Assembly: GCA_035448545.1 (NCBI GenBank) | Contig: DAOTJE010000009.1 | Location: 1-64,000 of the forward strand | Length of the DNA: 64,000 nucleotides | From: Anaerobaca sp035448545 | Lineage (GTDB): Bacteria > Planctomycetota > Phycisphaerae > Sedimentisphaerales > Anaerobacaceae | Direction of reading: 5' to 3' | Made by a program: the position numbers and the translations under genes | In this document: piece by piece, positions 8,046 to 14,356 of the stretch | How positions within the stretch are numbered: the stretch's first letter is position 1 | Layout: each line of letters starts with the position of its first letter | Notes under the pieces: generated by a model | Database searches by the model: none | Told to the model about the DNA's origin: nothing | The model's input: only the letters and a program-made list of their open reading frames with translations

Positions 8046-8479
8046 GTGAACCCTCGCAAGCCCGCAACAAACCACAAAGACCGGCTGTACGCCTGAGCCG
8101 CGTGACCGACCTGCTGCGTGAGGAATCGGACGCGGCTCTTTCGTTGCCGGTTGCTTCCCACCCACTCCCGACCAAACCTTCTCTGTCTCGACTCTGTCTG
8201 ACAGTGCGCAAAAAAACAGTGGCACGCACCTGAGGCGGCGGAGTGGTGCGTGCCACGGACCAAATTTTCCAGCTCTCGCTGGATGTTCAGCTTGGGTCAG
8301 GCCCCCTGCGGCATGCTCCTGGCCTGAGGCCACATCAACAGCGCGCTCCGACCGGGCCCGCAGGAGGCTCCAAGAAAAGTGTAACCTACGTTCGGCGTGA
8401 TGCCAAATAGACAGGGAAACTGCGGCGGGAGTTCGTAATTCGAAGAAACCAGATCAGACACAGGGGCGCCGAATCGGAT
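8046..8479. other. Intergenic region with hairpins
   Basis: No gene is supported here. The stretch holds the strong 12-base-pair hairpin at 8219-8256 and a weaker one at about 8292-8331 built from TCAGGCC and GGCCTGA. Open frames crossing it on the minus strand have no start signal or recognisable sequence. Confidence 0.45.
8210..8256 (-). terminator. Rho-independent terminator candidate
   Basis: Perfect 12-bp arms GTGGCACGCACC (8219-8230) and GGTGCGTGCCAC (8245-8256) flank a 14-base loop. On the minus strand the stem is followed by TGTTTTTTTG. That polarity fits termination of the minus-strand lipoprotein gene ending at 8480, about 220 bases away. Confidence 0.65.
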
Positions 8480-8746
8480 TCACCACACGGCGGCGTAGTC
8501 GCATCGGGCAATGGTGAAGCCGTCTTCCCAACCCTTCTTGTAGTGATTGTCCTTTTCGTACCGCGTCGTATCGCGCGTAAACCGGTAGAAGGGATGGCCG
8601 ATGGTATGACATCCCGCCGAGTAGCCATCGACGTAGCCATCGACGTACTCCGGCGCGTATCCGGCGGCAATCAGCCCCTTGCGATTCATCGTACCACAGC
8701 CTGCGACAAGAACTGCCACGAGCAACCCAACCACAACCATCTTCAT
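8480..8746 (-). CDS. Small secreted lipoprotein
   Basis: An 88-residue protein with a lipoprotein signal: MKMVVVGLLVAVLVAGC, a hydrophobic core followed by the lipobox LVAGC with Cys17 as the expected lipidated residue. The mature part, about 70 residues, carries a YVDGYVDGYSAGC motif and a final YKKGWEDGFTIARCDYAAVW. The repeated Y-x-x-G-x-x-x-G pattern recalls glycine-zipper-like small lipoproteins (a [YW]xxGxxDG motif), but no function is known to me. It probably resides at the outer or inner membrane surface. It is a single gene followed by a hairpin terminator candidate at 8210-8256. Confidence 0.65.
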   Translation of the reverse strand: MKMVVVGLLVAVLVAGCGTMNRKGLIAAGYAPEYVDGYVDGYSAGCHTIGHPFYRFTRDTTRYEKDNHYKKGWEDGFTIARCDYAAVW

Positions 8747-9237
8747 AGAACACTACACTCCCGGCCAACCACGCAGCCATGCCTTGCGGACAATCACTCA
8801 TCCCTCGCTGCCACTACCCCGACCAGGAAAGTATTATACCCAAACCGATGAGCGAATGCAAGCAAAAAACCGGTATATCAGTACTAATACCACAGATTTT
8901 ACCCGTCACCACGTCGCATGCGACCCTCCGCAGTGTCTGCCCGGGCAACAGTGATGCAGGTTCGGACCCCGCGAAGAGATCGCCATCCGGTATCGTCGAA
9001 TTCCAGTCGCCGGCAAGTCCCCCCAAGGCACCAGAAGACGTGACAATATAGGACCAAGCAGGCGGCCTGACGGTCTTCCGGCCGCAGCCGGTGGACGGGC
9101 GTGGGCGCAACCACCGCAGCACTCCTCTTTTTGGCTTGCGTTGATGGCGGCTTCCGCGAGAATACCTGCGACGGGCCTCAGCCACCGGGTCGTGCCCCGA
9201 ACGGCTTGTCCATGGACAACCCAGGATTCAGGACGCC
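8747..9237. other. Intergenic region, nothing recognised
   Basis: About 490 bases between the divergent lipoprotein and antiporter genes. There are no convincing open frames with start signals, no tRNA-like folding that I can see, and no clear sigma-70 promoter. It ends in CAGGAC, the likely Shine-Dalgarno of the TTG-initiated antiporter gene. Confidence 0.4.
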
Positions 9238-10914
9238 TTGCAGACAAAGACGATCACCCGAATTGCAGTGGCCGTGGCGGTCTTTGCGGCCGTGTGTGTT
9301 CTGGCAGCATGGCTGGCCCCTGCCGAAGGGTCCGGCCCGTCCGCCACATGGTACAGTATCGTCCCGCCCCTGCTGGCGATCGTCCTGGCCTTCCTGACGC
9401 ACCACGTCATGGTCAGCTTGGGCGTCGCCATCCTGGTCGGAGGCTTGCTCACCAGCGTCCCGCAAGCACCTTCCGCCAGTCAAGCATGGGGCCAGGGCCT
9501 CGGCGCGACGGTCTCCTACCTGACCCAAACCGTTTCGACCGGCACAAACCTGCTGATCCTCTCCTTCATCCCGCCCATCTTCACGATGGTCGAGATCATT
9601 ATCGCGTCCGGGGGCTTCGCCGGGATCGTCGTCTGGCTGCTCAAGCGTGTGCGAAGCAAGAAGTCGGCCCAACTGGCCACAGCCGTGATGGGCGTCGTCT
9701 GTTTCATCGACGACTACGCCAACGCGATCATTGTAGGCTCGATGATGCAGCCGATCACCGATCGTTTCCGAACCAGCCGGGCCAAGCTGGCATTCCTGGT
9801 CGACGCCACCAGCGCCCCGGTCTCGGGGCTGGCGGTTGTGAGCACGTGGATCGCCTACGAGGTCGGCCTATTCGCCGACGTCAGCGCCCAGCTCGGTCTG
9901 GGCAAGTCCGGCTATGCCATGTTCTTCGACGCCCTGAGCTTCCGGTTCTACTGCCTTCTGATGCTGTTCTTCATCTTCGCGCAAGTGCTGATGGGTCGGG
10001 ATTTTGGCGCCATGCGAGCCGCCGAGCAGGACGCGGCCGCACGCGAGGTATCCGCCGGACCCCAGACCTGCGGGCAGGACGGCGGCCGCCACGCCGGCGC
10101 CAGGGCCGTCAACGCCCTGCTGCCCTTGGGGGGACTGGTCGTCTTTCACATCACAGGCCTGTGGCTCGATGGAGCCGGACCTGCGAAGCTGGCCGACGGG
10201 GGCTCGCCTCTGACTTGGGACTACTGGCGGCAGGTCATCAGCGCCTCGGAGAACAGCCATCTGATGCTCATGTGCGCCGCTCTGTTCGGCATCGTTCTGG
10301 CAACCCTGTGCGGAACGCTGTCCGGCTCTCTGTCCCTGTCCGCCCTGCCCGGCTGCGTTTACCGCGGCGTCAAACGCGCCCTGCTGCCCTCGATCGTCCT
10401 GATCCTGGCCTGGTCGCTCAAGCACTGCTGCCAGAGCCTGCACACCGGCGACTTCCTCACCAGCCTGTTGGCGGATCGTATTCCGCCGCACTGGTTTGCC
10501 CCCCTGCTGTTCATCGTCGCCTCGATGACGTCTTTCGCGACGGGGACGAGCTGGGGCACGATGGCCATCCTGATCCCCACGGCCATTCCCATCGCTTTCG
10601 CGCTCGACGGGAATTCCTACGGGCCGACTACGATGGTCAGTCTGGGAGCGGTTCTGGACGGAGCCATCTTTGGGGACCACTGCTCGCCGATCTCCGACAC
10701 GACGATCATCAGCTCGGTGGCCAGCTCGTGCGACCTCATCCAGCACGTCCGCACGCAGTTGCCCTACAGCCTCGTCGTCGCCGCGATCGCTCTGATCGGT
10801 GCGTACATCCCCTGCAGCCTCGGGTTGGCGTCGATCTGGGGTCTGGCGCTGGGTGCCTTGGCCGTGCTGGCCGTGCTGCTGCTGGCGGGCCGGCGGCTCG
10901 ATCCGTCCGCCTGA
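9238..10914 (+). CDS. nhaC: NhaC-family Na+/H+ antiporter
   Basis: A 558-residue polytopic protein with about eleven to twelve hydrophobic segments. Family signatures include LTHHVMVSLGVAILVGG, VMGVVCFIDDYANAIIVGSMM (the FIDDYAN motif, with acidic residues in the membrane that bind cation) and GTSWGTMAILIPTAIPIA, followed by LGAVLDGAIFGDHCSPISDT, all typical of NhaC-type antiporters and their relatives. It would exchange Na+ for H+ across the cytoplasmic membrane; amino-acid antiport relatives exist, so the substrate is not certain. The best start is TTG at 9238 behind CAGGAC, since no in-frame ATG lies nearby. It converges on the GHL10 gene with only eight bases between stop codons. Confidence 0.88.
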   Translation: MQTKTITRIAVAVAVFAAVCVLAAWLAPAEGSGPSATWYSIVPPLLAIVLAFLTHHVMVSLGVAILVGGLLTSVPQAPSASQAWGQGLGATVSYLTQTVSTGTNLLILSFIPPIFTMVEIIIASGGFAGIVVWLLKRVRSKKSAQLATAVMGVVCFIDDYANAIIVGSMMQPITDRFRTSRAKLAFLVDATSAPVSGLAVVSTWIAYEVGLFADVSAQLGLGKSGYAMFFDALSFRFYCLLMLFFIFAQVLMGRDFGAMRAAEQDAAAREVSAGPQTCGQDGGRHAGARAVNALLPLGGLVVFHITGLWLDGAGPAKLADGGSPLTWDYWRQVISASENSHLMLMCAALFGIVLATLCGTLSGSLSLSALPGCVYRGVKRALLPSIVLILAWSLKHCCQSLHTGDFLTSLLADRIPPHWFAPLLFIVASMTSFATGTSWGTMAILIPTAIPIAFALDGNSYGPTTMVSLGAVLDGAIFGDHCSPISDTTIISSVASSCDLIQHVRTQLPYSLVVAAIALIGAYIPCSLGLASIWGLALGALAVLAVLLLAGRRLDPSA

Positions 10915-10922
10915 ACCGGCCG

Positions 10923-12647
10923 CTATCGCGCCGGCCGAAGGGCGGGCACGTAGGCAGGAGCCTCATTCGGGTAGAACTCCCGGCCGAATACGTTCACCAC
11001 GCCGTCGCTGAGGTACTGGAGGGAGAAGTAAACGTTGCCGTGCGCCCCTTGCCGCTGGCAGAGCCGGTGCTGCTCGCGGATCAAACCGATGTCCCGCGTG
11101 ACGGTCCGGCCGTCCTGCGTGTCGTAGATGGACAGTCCAGGAATGATCCGGGCCAGATGGGGATCGATCCGCTTCCACTGGGCGATCTCCTGGCCCAGCT
11201 TGTGCGTGTCGGCCCCGTATGCCATCGGGACGACATAGTCGATCGTCCCCTCGCGAAGCCAGCGGGGCCAGTCCTGGTAGGCCTTCTGGGCCGACTCGAC
11301 GGAGTTGAACACCGCCGCGGTAACCTGGGCCTTGGGCCTGACCGCCTTGGCCCGTCGATAGACGTCCCGGACCAGTTCGGTGATACCCTGCATGCGATAT
11401 TCCGCCCATTTCTGCGCGCGGGCCTCTTCCTTCTTGAGGTCGATCTGGTGTTCACCTCGCGGAACCAGCGGGCTGCGGCCGGTGGACCGGATGACCTCGT
11501 CGCGATGCACGTAACGGCCCGGCTTGGCGAAGCCGCTGATCCGCCGGACGGCCGGCCAGTGCATCGACTTGACAGGACCGTCCAGCATCAGCACCTGTCC
11601 GCCTCGCCTGACGAACGCTTCGATGTCTTTCGCCGCCTTCTCCTCAATGACGTAGACCGCCGGCAGCACCAGCACGCTGCCGGCCGGCAGCGTCGCGATC
11701 CGTCCAGCGTCGATCGTGGCGGGCCTGTGGCCCAGCCGCGTCAGGGCGGTCCTCGCGGCGTCCAGCGAACTCGTCCCGTACTCGGCCTTCGTCGCCTCGG
11801 TCGTAGTCAGGAAGACCTTCCCGCCGCCCGTCGTCCAGACGCCCAGCGTCAGCCGGACCGTCTCGGAAACCGCCGGCGGCATCTCGTTCTCCGCGTGCCA
11901 GTTCAGCAGCAGCACGCTGCCGGCACCCAGCTTGTTCAACGCGATGGCAGGCGAGCCGTCAGAGAACTCCGCCAGAACCGCCGCCGTGGTCGGGGACGCC
12001 AGGGGATTGGCGGACATGCCCGCCACGACCGTGGGGAACGTCGTTCGCCTGGCCCCTGTCATCGGCTCGAATCCATACCGCTTGGCGAATTCGTTCTGGC
12101 AGTGGTCACAGTAGCACTGCTTGGGGCCGTAGCGGATGTAGTCGAAATGGAGCCCGTCGAGGTCGTACTTCTTGAGGCACTCGATCATCAGGTCGCTCTG
12201 GAACCGCCGGACCTCGAGCTTGCCGAAATCGTACCACAGGCTGCCGCCGGCCCCCTCGTCGACCGCCCAGTCGGGATGCTTGTCGAGCACGTGTTTGGGC
12301 TGCGGTGCGCCGTACGCGCCGTTGACGAACCAGGCGTGGACCTGGATCCCGCGCTTGTGACACTGCTTGACCATGTGGCCCAGCGGGTCGTAGCCCGGCT
12401 GGACGCCGTCGCCCATCGGACACAGCCCGCTCCGAAAGAACGCCTGGCCGCCCCAGTACCACACGAGAAGGAAGACCGCGTTGAGGTTGGCCTTGTCGAT
12501 CCTCGCGACCAGCGCATCGGCCCCGCCCGGCGTCTTGATCTGCGTCGCGTGCATCCAGATCCCGCGCAATTCCGGACCCGGCGCAGCGCCGGCCGTCGCC
12601 GACAGCCCTATCGACAGCAACATCCCCCATCGCAGCAATCGGCGCAT
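10923..12647 (-). CDS. Secreted GHL10-type glycoside hydrolase with inserted domain
   Basis: A 574-residue protein with a signal peptide (MRRLLRWGMLLSIGLSATAG, cleavage near AAPG). Residues about 27-200 form the first half of a glycosyl-hydrolase-like family 10 (DUF187) TIM barrel: ELRGIWMHATQ, GIQVHAWFVNG, YDLDGLHFDYIRYG. The Asp/Tyr-rich HFDYIRYG strand is the family hallmark. Residues about 210-385 are an inserted alpha/beta domain resembling glutamine-amidotransferase-like or beta-galactosidase-trimerisation domains (GSVLVLPAVYVIEEKAAKDI, VRRGGQVLMLDG). The barrel then resumes (VTAAVFNSVESAQKAYQDW, IDYVVPMAYG). The substrate is unknown, probably a polysaccharide outside the cytoplasm. The start is chosen at the signal peptide; GGGAACC precedes it. 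Confidence 0.82.
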   Translation of the reverse strand: MRRLLRWGMLLSIGLSATAGAAPGPELRGIWMHATQIKTPGGADALVARIDKANLNAVFLLVWYWGGQAFFRSGLCPMGDGVQPGYDPLGHMVKQCHKRGIQVHAWFVNGAYGAPQPKHVLDKHPDWAVDEGAGGSLWYDFGKLEVRRFQSDLMIECLKKYDLDGLHFDYIRYGPKQCYCDHCQNEFAKRYGFEPMTGARRTTFPTVVAGMSANPLASPTTAAVLAEFSDGSPAIALNKLGAGSVLLLNWHAENEMPPAVSETVRLTLGVWTTGGGKVFLTTTEATKAEYGTSSLDAARTALTRLGHRPATIDAGRIATLPAGSVLVLPAVYVIEEKAAKDIEAFVRRGGQVLMLDGPVKSMHWPAVRRISGFAKPGRYVHRDEVIRSTGRSPLVPRGEHQIDLKKEEARAQKWAEYRMQGITELVRDVYRRAKAVRPKAQVTAAVFNSVESAQKAYQDWPRWLREGTIDYVVPMAYGADTHKLGQEIAQWKRIDPHLARIIPGLSIYDTQDGRTVTRDIGLIREQHRLCQRQGAHGNVYFSLQYLSDGVVNVFGREFYPNEAPAYVPALRPAR

Positions 12648-12790
12648 GTCGCGGTTCCCTTCTCTTGGCATTCCCAGCAATCCACGAGGTCCCGGCCCAG
12701 ACCCCACTGCCCCCTCTTTCGACCACACCCGCCTGTTCGACAAAGTCATCATGCGGCGATCCAAGGTCACCACCCGCTCATCATTGTCCT

Positions 12791-12813
12791 GATGACCATC
12801 GAAAGGCCTGACC
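12791..12813 (-). repeat. Conserved 23-base block behind zinc-ribbon gene, copy 2
   Basis: On the minus strand this matches 1826-1848 at 20 of 23 positions, beginning GGTCAGGCCTTT. Like the first copy it lies a few dozen bases past the stop codon of a zinc-ribbon gene. Confidence 0.55.
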
Positions 12814-12870
12814 CTGAATCTGCCTCTCGCGTCTGTTGATGTGCCTCAGCATGCTAATGCGCCTGGACCG

Positions 12871-13110
12871 TCATTTGACCTGCCATCTGAATTGCTCCTT
12901 GAAGTCCTGATAGCAACGGTCGCATATCCAATAACCTTCGCCCTGAGTTGTATAGCCTTCGTGCAAATCGTTCTCTCTCTCAGAGAACTCCTGCCATCAG
13001 AATTCGCAATGATCGTGTTCGATATACCCTTTGCGACGTCTGAAGACCGATTTCTTCAACGTAACTCCGAGCAAGTAGCCGATTTGTCCGCGCAGGCGCC
13101 AGTCGCTCAT
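12871..13110 (-). pseudogene. Zinc-ribbon paralog with in-frame TGA at a conserved Cys
   Basis: Reading the minus strand from the ATG at 13110 gives a 79-codon paralog of the gene at 1531. Shared segments are MSDWRLR, EHDHCEF, ENDLHEGY, WICDRCYQDFKEQFRW, and a TGA stop at 12871. Codon 38 (12999-12997) is TGA, exactly where the paralog has the second Cys of CEFC; the other three Cys (35, 63, 66) are intact. A perfect 7-bp stem with a 5-base loop (12970-12988) begins nine bases after this TGA. The simplest reading is one nonsense mutation. A selenocysteine codon is a less likely alternative. No other lesion is present over the rest of the frame. Confidence 0.7.
12970..12988 (-). promoter_or_regulatory. 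Stem-loop just downstream of the in-frame TGA
   Basis: On the minus strand GTTCTCT, loop GAGAG, AGAGAAC gives a perfect 7-bp stem inside the coding frame. The apical loop lies about 15-18 bases after the TGA codon and starts with G, which is the general geometry of bacterial SECIS elements; the bulged U of the E. coli element is not evident. The paralog at 1531 has no such hairpin. Confidence 0.35.
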
Positions 13111-13125
13111 AAGGTTACTCGCATT

Positions 13126-13326
13126 CTATTTGATCCGTATCTTCCTTCCGTCACGAAAGACCCACCACTTGTGACCACGACCATCATCCCAATCCCAAAG
13201 CCCCGAAAGCCCAGGAAGCCCAGGGGACAGACTCCATCTCGCGAGGTCTGAGTGCCGGCGAGGCGTCGCGGCCACGGCCAGCAGCTTCGGGATGATCGGC
13301 CGGATTGTGGGAACCTCTCCACGCAT
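13126..13326 (-). CDS. Possible small ORF upstream of zinc-ribbon paralog
   Basis: A 66-codon frame ends with TAG 15 bases before the zinc-ribbon start. It encodes SPGLPGLSGLWDWDDGRG followed by HKWWVFRDGRKIRIK, whose end looks protein-like (alternating aromatic and basic residues). The middle derives from a GC-rich imperfect repeat (GGGCTTCCTGGGCTT-like). No family is recognised and the start signal is weak. It could be a cassette remnant rather than a gene. Confidence 0.25.
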   Translation of the reverse strand: MRGEVPTIRPIIPKLLAVAATPRRHSDLARWSLSPGLPGLSGLWDWDDGRGHKWWVFRDGRKIRIK

Positions 13327-13409
13327 TGGCTTCCCTTCGCATATTCGCGATACAGGCTATAGGGAAGCCCCGCCGGCGTCAAGGGCGGTTCTCGGCGTGC
13401 TGGCGGGGA

Positions 13410-14171
13410 TCAGTTCTTGTTGAGGGGGTCGTACCAGCGTTTGGGGACTTCTTCGCCGTTGTTCTCGTCCATGCTGGTGACATGACCATCGAGCCAGAGG
13501 ATATTCAGCGTGCCGCCGGTCTCGAAATCACCCGACCGGCGGATGTTGTGCCGGAAGATGCCGCGATACCAGTTCGACCGCCCGCCGCCTTGCCGATAGT
13601 GCGTCAGGTTGACGCCCCCCGGATCGGCATAGAGCATGTCCGCCGTGGCATTCTCGATCCGCGGCTCCATATGGTCGTGCGCCATGATGACCTCGGAGTG
13701 ACGGGGGATGCGGATCGTGTTCTCCTTGGTCAGCCAGCCGTTGGCCGCGAAGGCCGAGGTGTAGATCAGCTTGTGGTCACCGCCGTACAGCAGGTCCTTC
13801 GCCAGCGTTTCGCAGAAGTTGCGAAACGCCGCACACCCAAACACCTCTCGGTCTTTGAGGTAGGCATAGTAGGCGATTCCCCAGTACGCCATGTCGTCCC
13901 CCGCCCTGAGGGGATTGCCGGCAGCATCCCACCACAAGTGCCCGTTCGTGTTGCCGGTGTGGGTGTGCATGTCGGGCATCGTGAAGTCGTTGTCCTGTAG
14001 GTACATCATGATGCCCAGGCCGACCCCCTTGAGGTTGGCCCGGCAGGCCTGGTCGCGGGCCTGGTCCTTGACCCGGGCCAGCGCGGGCATGAGAATGGCC
14101 ATGAGAACCGCGATAATGGAGATGACAACCAGCAGCTCAATAAGGGTGAAGGCTCGTGGGGTGCGCGTCAT
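13410..14171 (-). CDS. Pseudopilin-like secreted protein (type IV prepilin leader)
   Basis: A 253-residue protein with a prepilin peptidase leader: MTRTPRA followed by FTLIELLVVISIIAVLMAIL, the classic processed and N-methylated Phe with Glu at +5. The remainder resembles the large planctomycete family of pseudopilin/DUF1559-like proteins, with CRANLKGVGLGIMMYLQDND after the helix and a C-terminal GTLNILWLDGHVTSMD segment, the usual LDGHV ending. These probably assemble in a type II secretion or pilus-like fibre, or sit on the cell surface. Start: AAGGAG lies about ten bases upstream. It is transcribed with the beta-helix gene ahead of it on the same strand, but a hairpin at 14277-14306 separates them. 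Confidence 0.88.
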   Translation of the reverse strand: MTRTPRAFTLIELLVVISIIAVLMAILMPALARVKDQARDQACRANLKGVGLGIMMYLQDNDFTMPDMHTHTGNTNGHLWWDAAGNPLRAGDDMAYWGIAYYAYLKDREVFGCAAFRNFCETLAKDLLYGGDHKLIYTSAFAANGWLTKENTIRIPRHSEVIMAHDHMEPRIENATADMLYADPGGVNLTHYRQGGGRSNWYRGIFRHNIRRSGDFETGGTLNILWLDGHVTSMDENNGEEVPKRWYDPLNKN

Positions 14172-14276
14172 GATGTCGGATTCTCCTTAACGGAGGCCAT
14201 CCGCATCCTGACGGACAGCCATCCACATCAATGATAGTATTCCCCATCCCAGCCGCGGCAACACTCCCATAATACA

Positions 14277-14306
14277 CCAAGCGGCCTGCACCCGCAAGCC
14301 GCTTGG
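14277..14306 (-). terminator. Hairpin terminator candidate
   Basis: Perfect 9-bp arms CCAAGCGGC and GCCGCTTGG with a 12-base loop, 51 bases past the stop of the beta-helix gene on the minus strand. Only a short T-rich tail (TGTATTAT) follows, so it may be a weak terminator or a processing barrier. Confidence 0.5.
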
Positions 14307-14356
14307 CGAAAAGAGCGGATCTGAACCGAAACTGCTCAGCTGGCTGCCGACGAGAA

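Noticed and set aside
8292..8331. Second hairpin (TCAGGCC/GGCCTGA) near the lipoprotein gene
   Set aside because: Only seven pairs around a 17-base or larger loop and no T-tract; kept only as a note in the region entry.
9141..12839. A 1232-codon open frame on the + strand
   Set aside because: It overlaps the NhaC gene in another frame and runs antisense through the GHL10 gene. The translation is Arg/Pro/Gly-rich with no motif. High GC suppresses stop codons in such frames.
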